A program made the position numbers and the translations under genes. 33,374 nt of DNA from Nitrospirota bacterium (GTDB lineage Bacteria > Nitrospirota > Nitrospiria > Nitrospirales > UBA8639). Location of the stretch: contig QIMB01000219.1 of assembly GCA_003233615.1 (NCBI GenBank), forward strand, positions 1-33,374, written 5' to 3'. The notes beneath the pieces were generated by a model. That model worked only from the letters and a program-made list of their open reading frames with translations. It made no database searches and was not told the origin of the DNA. Below are positions 1-9,305 of the stretch, in pieces; positions within the stretch are counted from its first letter, which is position 1, and the number at the start of each line of letters is the position of its first letter.

Positions 1-67
1 AACTGTCTCGATAACACCATGTGCTATTGAGCTTTGTCAATGATTGATGTTGTGAAATTCCTGCCAT

Positions 68-300
68 GGAAATGTTGAACAAAACCGCCAGTGGCGTTCT
101 CACCCTTTTGTCGTGCTCACATACCGAGAGTACACTTCGTGCGTCAAAAAGGCTGCGGGCTTTCCTTCGCAGGGATCTGGACATGACTGGACGAACCCTT
201 CGGCAAGACTCAGGACATACTTTTTTGAACATCCCCTCGGCTACTGACATCCTTCGCACCTTGGTAAGTGACGGCTATTACGAGTGATGATATTCAACAG
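68..300 (+). repeat. Dispersed intergenic repeat, copy 1 (diverged, with internal extra sequence)
   Basis: Shares 'ATGTTG(A/G)A..AA(A/G)CCGCCAG(T/C)GGCGTTCTC(A/G)CCCTTTTGTCGTGCTCAC' and 'CAAAAAGGCTGCGG...ACTTTTTTGA(A/C)CATCCCC(T/C)(C/T)GGCT', ending 'ATATTCAACAG', with the reverse complement of 20174-20359. Confidence 0.75.
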
Positions 301-347
301 TCTTGGAGAGAGGATGTATTACAAGAATAGACTAACTTGCGGGAGAA

Positions 348-1151
348 TTATTCTAAGCCAAGGACATGGCCCATGGAATACAGGCCGGGAGGTTGTTGAA
401 CCACCCATTCAGCGGCGCGGAGAGCGCCACGGGCAAAGGTGTCGCGGGTATGGGCGCGGTGCGTAATTTCAATGCGCTCACCAGGTCCACCGAATAAGAC
501 GGTATGGTCTCCAACAATATCCCCTGCACGAATAGTTTGCATGCCGATTTCTCTGGTCTTGCGTTCGCCTGTGATACCATGTCTGGCATAGACCGCGACT
601 TCTTCTAAGTTCCATCCCATCCCATCAGCCAAGGCTTCGGCTAGCTTAAGGGCTGTTCCGCTGGGTGCATCTTTCTTCTTGTTGTGATGGGCTTCAATGA
701 CTTCAATATTGTAGGTTTCACCCAGCGCTTTGGCGATTTTTCCAATCGTGTTGACCAAGACATTAATACCGATACTCATGTTTGGCGAAAACACGCAAGG
801 GATTTTCGCGGCGAAGGTCTTAAGTTGTGTAAGTTCTGTATGAGAGAATCCTGTTGTCCCAATCACCATAGCTTTCGACGCTTTGACCACTTGCTCGAGA
901 TTGGCAAGGCATGAGGCTGGGCCGGTGAAATCAATGACCACGTCACTTTCTGCAAGACAGGTGAGCAGATCATCGCTGAGGAGGATGTCGGCCTTTCCAA
1001 CTTGCGCAACGTCCCCCGCGTCTTTCCCAAGTGTGGAATGCCCCGTTCTTTCTATGGCACCTGCCAATAATACTCCCTCGGTCTCCTGCGTTAAGGCCAC
1101 GAGCCGCATACCCATTCGACCTGCTGCACCGGCAATGATTGTTCGCACCAT
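348..1151 (-). CDS. dapB: 4-hydroxy-tetrahydrodipicolinate reductase
   Basis: MVRTIIAGAAGRMGMRL nucleotide-binding start, EAHHNKKKDAPSGTALKLAE motif; start moved to the internal ATG at 1151. Confidence 0.95.
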   Translation of the reverse strand: MVRTIIAGAAGRMGMRLVALTQETEGVLLAGAIERTGHSTLGKDAGDVAQVGKADILLSDDLLTCLAESDVVIDFTGPASCLANLEQVVKASKAMVIGTTGFSHTELTQLKTFAAKIPCVFSPNMSIGINVLVNTIGKIAKALGETYNIEVIEAHHNKKKDAPSGTALKLAEALADGMGWNLEEVAVYARHGITGERKTREIGMQTIRAGDIVGDHTVLFGGPGERIEITHRAHTRDTFARGALRAAEWVVQQPPGLYSMGHVLGLE

Positions 1152-1155
1152 GACC

Positions 1156-2028
1156 TTACAAAACCTCAGCCTGTTGTAGGGCTTCACGGAGTGTCGGCCG
1201 GTATTCATCGGCGAGGGACGTGAGGGGAAGACGGACTTCTTCTGACATTTTCCCCATCATTGCCAGCGCGGCTTTGACGGGAATGGGGTTTGTTTCCAAG
1301 AACAACGCACTGAACAAGGGCGTCAATTTGTAGTGGATGGTTCTTGCCTGTTCATAGTCGCCTTTGAGAGCAGCCGAGACCATTTGCGCCATGTCGACCG
1401 GTGCGACATTTGCTGTGACCGTAATGACGCCTTTTCCCCCGAGCGCCATCATGGGAAGCGTTAAAGGGTCATCACCGGACAGCACAAGAAATCCTGGTTT
1501 GGAGCTATGAATAATTTCTGACACCTGTTGAAGCGATCCACTACCTTCTTTGATCCCGATAATAGTAGGAATCTGTGAAAGACGGGCTGTCGTGACTGGC
1601 AGCATATTAATGCTAGTGCGTCCGGGAATATTGTAGAGAATTTGTGGTAGATCGACGGCCTTGGCCACGGCTTCGAAATGACGAAACAGACCTTCTTGCG
1701 TAGGTTTGTTGTAATAGGGAGTGATGAGAAGCGCCCCATCTGCTCCTACTGCCTTAGCATGCTTGGTAAAGGTAATGGCTTCATCAGTAGAGTTGGACCC
1801 AGTCCCGGCAATGACATGGATGCGCTTATTCACGACTTCGACGGTCACAGCCACGACCCGTTCATGCTCTTCCGCAGTAAGTGTGGCTGACTCTCCAGTC
1901 GTTCCACACGGCACAATGCCCTGTGTCCCATTCGCAATATGGAATTCGATAAGATCAGCCATGACCTTTTCATCGAATTTCCCATTAGAGAAGGGAGTGA
2001 CGATAGCAACTAATGAACCTGAAAACAT
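1156..2028 (-). CDS. dapA: 4-hydroxy-tetrahydrodipicolinate synthase
   Basis: GTTGESATLTAEEHERV, YYNKPTQEGLFRHF, LYNIPGRTSINM, GIKEGSG motifs. Confidence 0.96.
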   Translation of the reverse strand: MFSGSLVAIVTPFSNGKFDEKVMADLIEFHIANGTQGIVPCGTTGESATLTAEEHERVVAVTVEVVNKRIHVIAGTGSNSTDEAITFTKHAKAVGADGALLITPYYNKPTQEGLFRHFEAVAKAVDLPQILYNIPGRTSINMLPVTTARLSQIPTIIGIKEGSGSLQQVSEIIHSSKPGFLVLSGDDPLTLPMMALGGKGVITVTANVAPVDMAQMVSAALKGDYEQARTIHYKLTPLFSALFLETNPIPVKAALAMMGKMSEEVRLPLTSLADEYRPTLREALQQAEVL

Positions 2029-2043
2029 AAGGTGTCGTTCCGC

Positions 2044-3303
2044 TTAGGCAAGTATTTCCGGAATTGATTCACCGCGAATCAAATCCTCGTAGGTTTCTCG
2101 TTGTCGAATGACCATGATTGTATCGTCTTTCACGAGCACTTCAGGTGTCTTTGCCCTGGAGTTGTAATTAGAGGCCATGGTAAATCCATAGGCTCCTGCA
2201 CTCATGACAGCTAATAAGTCTCCTGATTGCGGCTGTGGTATTTTCCGATCTTTGGCCAGGAAATCCCCTGATTCACAAATTGGACCGACCACGTCAACCG
2301 TATTGACTGGAGCAGATTCATTTTTCAGTACGGGCTGGATGTCATGATATGCTTCATACAAACTTGGACGAAGTAAATCGTTCATTGCTGCATCAACTAT
2401 GACAAATTGTTTGTTGGCTCCCATTTTGTTGTACAGAACTTTCGTGACCATAATCCCGGCATTTCCCACAATGGATCGTCCAGGCTCCATAATAATTTCG
2501 CACGAAGTGGTTTGAAGAAGCGGGGTAATGGCAGCGGCCAGATCTTTTGGGTGCGGAGGGGTTTCATCCGAATAGGTAATGCCGAGACCGCCCCCGATAT
2601 TCATATAGCGAATGTTCATTCCTTGAGACTTTAGTGTCTGAATGAGGCGTAATATTTTTTTGATGGCATCGACAAACGGTGTGACTTGGGTTAATTGCGA
2701 GCCGATATGACAATGCACACCGACAACATCAATATGAGAAAGTTTGTTGGCTGATTCGAATTCCGTCAGCGCTTGATCCGCCGCAATACCGAACTTACTT
2801 TTTTTCAATCCAGTTGAAATGTATGGATGGGTCTGCGGGTCAATGTCTGGATTAATCCGCAAGGCCACACTCGCACGAAGCCCCATTGTCTGGGCAACCT
2901 CATCGATGAGTAACAGTTCACCAGACGATTCGACATTGAACATAAGAATATTGGATTCCAGGGCATAACGGATTTCTTCGGATGATTTTCCCACTCCTGC
3001 AAAAACAATTTTGTGAGAAGGCACTCCTGCTTTCAATGCACGGAACAATTCCCCTCCAGACACAATGTCGGCGCCACTGCCTTCCTTTGCCAGGAGCCGT
3101 AATACCGCGATATTGGAGTTGGCCTTCATGGCATAGGCCACGATGTGAGGAATGTCCTGAAAGGCGTCATCAAAGGCATGGAAATGTCGTATCAATGTCC
3201 GGTGGCTGTAAATGTAGCAGGGGGTACCGACCTGCTCGACAATATGTTGAATTGAGATCTCTTCACAAAAAAGCTCATCTCCTTTGTAGTGGAAATCATG
3301 CAT
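2044..3303 (-). CDS. lysA: Diaminopimelate decarboxylase
   Basis: YAMKANSN PLP-lysine motif, GVHCHIGSQ, EPGRSIVGNAG, CESGDFLAKDR; likely start MHDFHYKGDELF, overlapping the upstream stop codon. Confidence 0.95.
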   Translation of the reverse strand: MHDFHYKGDELFCEEISIQHIVEQVGTPCYIYSHRTLIRHFHAFDDAFQDIPHIVAYAMKANSNIAVLRLLAKEGSGADIVSGGELFRALKAGVPSHKIVFAGVGKSSEEIRYALESNILMFNVESSGELLLIDEVAQTMGLRASVALRINPDIDPQTHPYISTGLKKSKFGIAADQALTEFESANKLSHIDVVGVHCHIGSQLTQVTPFVDAIKKILRLIQTLKSQGMNIRYMNIGGGLGITYSDETPPHPKDLAAAITPLLQTTSCEIIMEPGRSIVGNAGIMVTKVLYNKMGANKQFVIVDAAMNDLLRPSLYEAYHDIQPVLKNESAPVNTVDVVGPICESGDFLAKDRKIPQPQSGDLLAVMSAGAYGFTMASNYNSRAKTPEVLVKDDTIMVIRQRETYEDLIRGESIPEILA

Positions 3304-5173
3304 GGCTGGGGGCGTCCTCAAAAAATTCCCAATCGCCAAGTGGCATCTCAATCACAGCTGCTTGAAACGCTTCTTTCAATTTTCGATAACGCACATTGGC
3401 ATGTGGCGAGATGGCTTTCAGGATCTCTGCATCCAACAATGTGTGAATCGCCTTAGGCGTGGCATGTTTCAGGTGTTCAAAGTTTACGACGATGTCCATT
3501 TTTGCATTCCGAGCCGCTTGTGTAATTCGAGCTAATAGTTCACGTGCATTCAAATGGTCTAAGGTTCCTTCTAGCTCTATGAATAAGGCTGAAAAGGTCT
3601 CGTGTCGCCAGGCTTTAACATTCAAGCAGAGATCCTGTTTCTTTGTCGGTTGAGATGTGTGTGGAAGTAAGGCATTGGGGATCAATTGATGTGTTTCACA
3701 TGTCGGGAGTTTCGCTTGGAGATTTTTGAGGACATCTGCCAAAGGTGAGAGTGTCCCTTTGGGTGTCGTGCGGTAAATAAGTTTTCGAAATTCCCAATTC
3801 ATTTCTAGTCGCGGTATCAATCGTTGGCCGGTATGGGCGACACGTTTCCAGATGCATGGCCAAGAATAAAACTGATGGTTCGCCCAAAAAAATCCTTCCA
3901 GTAATTGGTCTACTGTCATACGCTTGGGTTTGTACACGACATGTTTTCCGTCATACTTTGCCCAATCGTGATCAATGATCCGACCTTCCTGCTTGTAACG
4001 GTCAAACAAGGCTGTGCCAGGAAGCGGGGTCAAGATATTGAAATAGGCCAGTTCCACTTTATTACGAGTAAGAAAATTGACGGCGGTCTCGAATACCGAT
4101 TCATCATCATTGTCAAAACCGAACACGATGCCTGGGTTCACCATGATGCCATGATCGTGAAACATTTTAATTTGGTCTTCAAATTTTCGAACTTGGTTAA
4201 ACCCTTTGTTCGTTTCACCTAACGAATCTTCCGACAACGATTCCAGCCCCACGAAGACTGACACGCATCCGCTATCGGCTGCTAATTTCACCAATTCACG
4301 ATCATCTCCAAGGAACAGTGTGGATTGGCAGCCCCATTTAATATTGAGGGATTTCAAGGCTTGCCACAATTCACGGCAATAGGCCCGATGGCTATTATGT
4401 AGATCGTCCACAAAAGCCACAATAGACCCTTCTTCCAAGCCGACCCAAATTTTCAAGGACGTGGATAAGGCGTTCAAGAGAGATCCTCGCGTCATACGTT
4501 CGATGATGTCTGAACGCAGCCATTCTTTGGCATGCTGCAATTCTGCAATAACTTCTGGAACAGGGCGCCGGCGCGTTGTTTTTCCGTTGAATGGGGATAC
4601 GCTGCAAAATTCGCAATCAAAATGACATCCACGCGTGGTAAAACTGCATAATCTGGTCATGTATGAATCAGGACTCAGAAGTTCTATGCGTGGTGGTTTA
4701 TAGTTGTCCAAGCTCGGGAATTGATCCATTCGGTAAATGCGCTTGAGTGTGCCTGCCTCGAAATCTGCCACAACTTGAGGCCAGAGGTCTTCGGCTTCTC
4801 CACAGACAATCGTATCGCAATGTTGCAGAGCTTCATCGGAGCAATATGTGGGATGCACGCCTCCCAGCACAACCTTTTTGCCTCGTGCGCGAAACTTCTC
4901 CGCAATTTCATATGCGCGTGGGGCATAACAGGTCATGACTGACAACCCGACTAGATCGCATGGTGTATCAAAATCAATGTCAGTGGTGGCTTCGTCAACA
5001 AGTTCGATGTCCCAATTTGAAGGCGTATAGGCTGCAATAACAGGCAGAGAGAGCTTGGGAAACCAGATGGATCGGCGCTCACTCGCCGTCATATGGTAAG
5101 GATTGTTGCGAGGGTACGGATCCAATAAAAGAAGTTTGGGTCGTGTCGCGCTAGGGGATTCTGTGGTAGGCAT
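3296..5173 (-). CDS. B12-binding radical SAM protein with a C-terminal STAS-like extension
   Basis: N-terminal cobalamin-binding-like region (DLVGLSVMTCYAPRAYEIAEKFRARGKKVVLGGVHPTYCSDEAL), CHFDCEFC (CxxxCxxC) cluster motif; last ~100 aa resemble a STAS fold. Confidence 0.88.
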   Translation of the reverse strand: MPTTESPSATRPKLLLLDPYPRNNPYHMTASERRSIWFPKLSLPVIAAYTPSNWDIELVDEATTDIDFDTPCDLVGLSVMTCYAPRAYEIAEKFRARGKKVVLGGVHPTYCSDEALQHCDTIVCGEAEDLWPQVVADFEAGTLKRIYRMDQFPSLDNYKPPRIELLSPDSYMTRLCSFTTRGCHFDCEFCSVSPFNGKTTRRRPVPEVIAELQHAKEWLRSDIIERMTRGSLLNALSTSLKIWVGLEEGSIVAFVDDLHNSHRAYCRELWQALKSLNIKWGCQSTLFLGDDRELVKLAADSGCVSVFVGLESLSEDSLGETNKGFNQVRKFEDQIKMFHDHGIMVNPGIVFGFDNDDESVFETAVNFLTRNKVELAYFNILTPLPGTALFDRYKQEGRIIDHDWAKYDGKHVVYKPKRMTVDQLLEGFFWANHQFYSWPCIWKRVAHTGQRLIPRLEMNWEFRKLIYRTTPKGTLSPLADVLKNLQAKLPTCETHQLIPNALLPHTSQPTKKQDLCLNVKAWRHETFSALFIELEGTLDHLNARELLARITQAARNAKMDIVVNFEHLKHATPKAIHTLLDAEILKAISPHANVRYRKLKEAFQAAVIEMPLGDWEFFEDAPSHA

Positions 5174-5271
5174 TCTTATGCTCCTCTAAAAAACAAGTTG
5201 GTCAAATGAAGAGAGATTGATTGTACCGTGTAAGCCGTACCTTGAACAAATATTTTGATGGATGTGTTGTC

Positions 5272-5523
5272 TCATCGTGTTCCGATAGGATAGAACACCG
5301 GAAGTTCAACGCTTTCTTCCTCAATCGAGATGGTTTCCTCTTCTGAGAGCGTTCCTGCTTGTTGAGATTTTTTTTTCTGCTGCTTTCTCACTTTTGCTTC
5401 GATACCGACATCTTCTGGAGGAATAGGTGCTCCCACAGCCCCACAGCCCATAACAAAGCTGAATAAGGCGATACAGCCCAACGGCTCTATGAACCATGCA
5501 TCTTTCGAAGTCCAGGAATTCAT
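5272..5523 (-). CDS. Small putative lipoprotein
   Basis: Hydrophobic stretch then FVMGCGAVGAP lipobox-like sequence; start overlaps the argH stop. Confidence 0.6.
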   Translation of the reverse strand: MNSWTSKDAWFIEPLGCIALFSFVMGCGAVGAPIPPEDVGIEAKVRKQQKKKSQQAGTLSEEETISIEEESVELPVFYPIGTR

Positions 5524-7007
5524 GTAGCGTATGTATTGTTACGAGAAATTTTGGATTGTGACCTCAGCGCTGCCTTCCAGGCTTTGAGTTGCGAAGCTAC
5601 TTGGGTTGAGGCCGTTCCCCCAACGACATTTTTTTGGTTGATGGCTGCTCTTGGGGTCAAAACGTCAAAAGCATGTTTGTCAAAAGAAGAGGAAGCTTTG
5701 AATAAGTCTTGTTGCGTTAAATCATGAAGGTCCTTACCTTTGGCTAAGCACTCCCCAACCAAATTTCCGACAATGTGATGTGATTCTCGAAAAGGGACGC
5801 CTCGTTGAACGAGGTAGTCTGCTAATTCTGTCGCCAAAAGAAAGCCTTCGGAGACAGCCTTGTTCATCGGTTCTGGCCGTACAGTAAGTTGAGCCAGGAG
5901 TTCAGCGTAAATCTTGACAGAGGTTGTAACCGTATCGATGGTGTCAAACAGCGGTTCTTTGTCTTCTTGAAGGTCACGGTTATAGCTAAGAGGTAAGCCT
6001 TTGATCGTCGTTAAGAGGCTAAATAAATGTCCGTATACTCGCCCCGTTTTCCCTCGAATGAGCTCTGGAATGTCCGGGTTTTTTTTCTGAGGCATCATGC
6101 TGCTGCCGGTGCAAAACCCATCGGGCAGATCAATGAAGTGAAATTCCTGTGAAGACCACAAGATGAGCTCTTCACTCAGACGGGAAAGGTGCATCATGAG
6201 AATAGCACATCCACTCAGGACTTCTACCACATAATCTCTGTCAGACACTGCATCCAAACTATTCTGGGTGATTTGGGGAAACTTCAATAAGGCGGCTGTA
6301 TATTTGCGATCAATGGGATAATTGGTGCCGGCAAGGGCTCCAGAGCCAAGTGGCATAACATTGATTCTGACCAAAGCGTCATGGAGCCGCCCTTTGTCCC
6401 GCTCTACCATTTCGACGTAAGCCAGTGCGTGATGAGCAAACAACACTGGCTGGGCACGTTGCAAATGCGTGTAGCCCGGCATCATCACATCTTTGTATCG
6501 CTCAGCAAGAGTGACGAGCGACTGTTGGAGTCGACTCAGGTCCTGTTGCATATGTTGGATGGCATCGCGGAGGTAGAGTCGAAGGTCAAGCGTAATTTGG
6601 TCATTTCGGCTTCGCCCCGTATGTAGCTTCCCTCCAATGGGTCCTATGAGCTGCGTGAGCCGTCGTTCGATGCTCATGTGTACATCTTCGTCTTCGATCT
6701 TCCATTGATGGCGACCGGCTTGAATGTCTTCTCGAATATGGTGAAGCCCTTTGATAATTGTCTGACTTTCACGGGCGGATAGTACTTTTGCCCGCAGCAA
6801 GGTTTTGCAATGGGCGACACTGCCTTCGATGTCGTATTCGTAGAGACGACAATCAAATCCAATGGAAGCTGTGAAGGATTCGACTAATCTGTCTGTCTTG
6901 CCTTGAAATCGCCCCCCCCAGAGCTTTGACGTAGCTGAAGCTTTGGTGCTCTTGCCTTGAGAACGAGGTCGCGCTTTGCCTGATGATTGTGGTTGAGACG
7001 TCTTCAT
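5520..7007 (-). CDS. argH: Argininosuccinate lyase
   Basis: KLWGGRFQGKTD, HTGRSRNDQI, GSSMMPQKKNPD signature; start placed at MKTSQPQS. Confidence 0.95.
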   Translation of the reverse strand: MKTSQPQSSGKARPRSQGKSTKASATSKLWGGRFQGKTDRLVESFTASIGFDCRLYEYDIEGSVAHCKTLLRAKVLSARESQTIIKGLHHIREDIQAGRHQWKIEDEDVHMSIERRLTQLIGPIGGKLHTGRSRNDQITLDLRLYLRDAIQHMQQDLSRLQQSLVTLAERYKDVMMPGYTHLQRAQPVLFAHHALAYVEMVERDKGRLHDALVRINVMPLGSGALAGTNYPIDRKYTAALLKFPQITQNSLDAVSDRDYVVEVLSGCAILMMHLSRLSEELILWSSQEFHFIDLPDGFCTGSSMMPQKKNPDIPELIRGKTGRVYGHLFSLLTTIKGLPLSYNRDLQEDKEPLFDTIDTVTTSVKIYAELLAQLTVRPEPMNKAVSEGFLLATELADYLVQRGVPFRESHHIVGNLVGECLAKGKDLHDLTQQDLFKASSSFDKHAFDVLTPRAAINQKNVVGGTASTQVASQLKAWKAALRSQSKISRNNTYAT

Positions 7008-7044
7008 CGGAGGGAGATGTTTGCGAGTGATACTGAGGGGAAAT

Positions 7045-8304
7045 TTATGACTTAATTTTTTGTACCGACATTCGAGTGGACAATCGTAAGGCATTGAGTC
7101 GAATAAATCCGCCTGCATCCTGTTGGTCGTACCCCGAGCCTTCTTCAAAGGTCGCCAGATGTTCTTGATAGAGTGACCGATCAGATTTTCGACCGGTCAC
7201 GGTGCAGTTGCCCTTGTAGAGTTGGAGACGAACGGTTCCGGTGACGTCTTGTTGAGCTTGGTCAAAGGCCGCCTGCAACATGTTGCGTTCCGGAGAGAAC
7301 CAAAAACCATTATAGATGATTTCTGCATATCGGGCCATGAGACTATCTTGGAGGTGGACGACTTCTCGATCAAGAGTTAGTGATTCCAATGCACGTCGCG
7401 CAATATGAAGAATTGTCCCACCAGGTGTTTCATACACACCACGAGATTTGAGTCCCACAAACCGATTCTCCACCAAATCCACGCGCCCAATCCCGTGCTT
7501 TCCTCCAAGTTGATTGAGTCTCTGTAGTAAGGTTGCGGGGCTCAGCGGTTTCTCATTAATGGCGATGGGATCACCTTTTTTGAATTGAAGTGTGAGCGTG
7601 TGCGGAGTGGAGGGTGCATCTTGAGGGGCCGTGGTCATTTGGAACATCTCTTTCGGTGGAGCCACCCACGGGTCTTCCAGCACTCCCCCTTCATAGCTAA
7701 TATGGAGCAAATTGGCGTCCATGCTGTACGGCTTTGCTTTGGTAACGGTAATGGGAATGCGGTGTTGTTGAGCATAGTCAATGAGGTCTTGCCTAGAAGC
7801 CATGGCCCATTCCCGCCAGGGAGCAATGATTTGAAGGTTCGGTGCCAGTGCGGCGAACGTGAGTTCGAAGCGAACTTGATCATTCCCTTTCCCTGTGGCA
7901 CCGTGGCTCAAGAAATGGGCCTTTTCCTTTTTCGCGAGTTCGACTTGTCGCTTGGCGATGAGGGGTCTGGCAATTGCTGTCCCTAGAAGATAGGAGCTTT
8001 CGTAGATCGCATTCCCACGAAGCATAGGGAAGACGTAATTTGACACAAATTCTTCTCTGAGGTCTTCCACATAGACTTTGACGGCGCCAACCCGAAGTGC
8101 TTTTTTTCGAATGGACGTGAGGTCTTCACCTTGTCCCAAATCTGCACAGAAGGCGATGACGTCGCATCCTTTTTCCACTTTGAGCCAATGCAAAATTATT
8201 GATGTATCCAGGCCTCCCGAATACGCCAACACAACTTTTGGTCTTGTTGATCGTGTCGTCTGAGATTTAGGAGTGGAACGACGTGACGCTGGACTGTGTT
8301 TCAT
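7045..8304 (-). CDS. argG: Argininosuccinate synthase
   Basis: [33 protein letters not shown]-like ([15 protein letters not shown]), [24 protein letters not shown]; start placed at MKHSPAS. Confidence 0.96.
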   Translation of the reverse strand: MKHSPASRRSTPKSQTTRSTRPKVVLAYSGGLDTSIILHWLKVEKGCDVIAFCADLGQGEDLTSIRKKALRVGAVKVYVEDLREEFVSNYVFPMLRGNAIYESSYLLGTAIARPLIAKRQVELAKKEKAHFLSHGATGKGNDQVRFELTFAALAPNLQIIAPWREWAMASRQDLIDYAQQHRIPITVTKAKPYSMDANLLHISYEGGVLEDPWVAPPKEMFQMTTAPQDAPSTPHTLTLQFKKGDPIAINEKPLSPATLLQRLNQLGGKHGIGRVDLVENRFVGLKSRGVYETPGGTILHIARRALESLTLDREVVHLQDSLMARYAEIIYNGFWFSPERNMLQAAFDQAQQDVTGTVRLQLYKGNCTVTGRKSDRSLYQEHLATFEEGSGYDQQDAGGFIRLNALRLSTRMSVQKIKS

Positions 8305-8309
8305 GACTC

Positions 8310-9302
8310 CTACTTTCCGAGCCATTGAAGCAAGATGGCTTTTTGTATGTGCAGGCGATTCTCAGCTTGGTCTAACACGACGGATTGGGGTCCATCTAGA
8401 ATCTCGGCGGTAATTTCTTCCCCTCGATGGGCAGGGAGGCAATGAAGAACTATGGCCCGGGGCTTTGCCTGTTTCATTAACCGGCTATTCACTTGATAGC
8501 GTGCAAACGCAGCCATGCGTGCCTGATGTTCATCTTCTTGTCCCATGCTGATCCACACATCGGTGTACACTGCATCAGCGTTTTTGGCAGCTACCATTGG
8601 ATCATGTGTGATTTCAATTCTGGCCCCAGTTTGAGCACCCTCGGCTCTAGCCTGCTTCACAATATTCCTATCAGGCTCATACCCCGGTGGACATCCTACA
8701 GATACATGCATGCCTACCTTGGCTCCTATTTCAAGAAGCGAGTGAGTGATATTGTTCCCATCTCCAATGTAGGCTAGTTTTAATCCTTTGACGCGACCTT
8801 TTTTTTCTACAATGGTCAGAATGTCAGCGAGTGCCTGGCAGGGATGACAGTGATCGGTCAGACCATTAATCACCGGAATCGAAGTATGCTGAGCCCATTC
8901 TTCCAACGCAGATTGGTCAAATGTTCTGACGACTAACCCATCTACGTAACGAGACAGTACGTGAGCGGTATCAGCTAAACTTTCCCCACGGCTCAGTTGT
9001 ATTTTTTCTGCGTCTAAAAATAAGGCTTGGCCTCCCAATTGGTTCATCCCGGCTTCAAAAGACACGCGAGTACGGGTCGAGGGTTTTTCGAAAATCAATC
9101 CCAGGGTTTTGCCTTTTAGAGGGAAAGAGGGCCGGCTTTTGCCATGAGCGGCCTTTAATTTCTTCGCCAGCGCGATCAAGTCGTCAATTTTTTTCCTGGG
9201 AATATCCGCGATCGACAAGAGGTCTTTAGGGAGCTGTTGGGCCTTGCTTCGTGAGGCAGACGTGGAGCGAGAGCTTCGTTGAGATAGACGAGTTGAGGGC
9301 AT
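8310..9302 (-). CDS. argF: Ornithine carbamoyltransferase
   Basis: [34 protein letters not shown] motifs. Confidence 0.96.
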   Translation of the reverse strand: MPSTRLSQRSSRSTSASRSKAQQLPKDLLSIADIPRKKIDDLIALAKKLKAAHGKSRPSFPLKGKTLGLIFEKPSTRTRVSFEAGMNQLGGQALFLDAEKIQLSRGESLADTAHVLSRYVDGLVVRTFDQSALEEWAQHTSIPVINGLTDHCHPCQALADILTIVEKKGRVKGLKLAYIGDGNNITHSLLEIGAKVGMHVSVGCPPGYEPDRNIVKQARAEGAQTGARIEITHDPMVAAKNADAVYTDVWISMGQEDEHQARMAAFARYQVNSRLMKQAKPRAIVLHCLPAHRGEEITAEILDGPQSVVLDQAENRLHIQKAILLQWLGK

Positions 9303-9305
9303 GAC

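Noticed and set aside
66-287. ORF 66..287 and its look-alike 20117..20362 as protein-coding genes
   Set aside because: Both are translations of the dispersed repeat; no recognisable domain, and similarity follows the DNA repeat including indels.
883-1179. Antisense ORFs over dapB, dapA, lysA, argG, metK etc. (e.g. 883..1179, 1721..2047, 2982..3365, 7585..7986, 13747..14127)
   Set aside because: They lie fully opposite strongly conserved enzyme genes and have no recognisable domains; treated as spurious.
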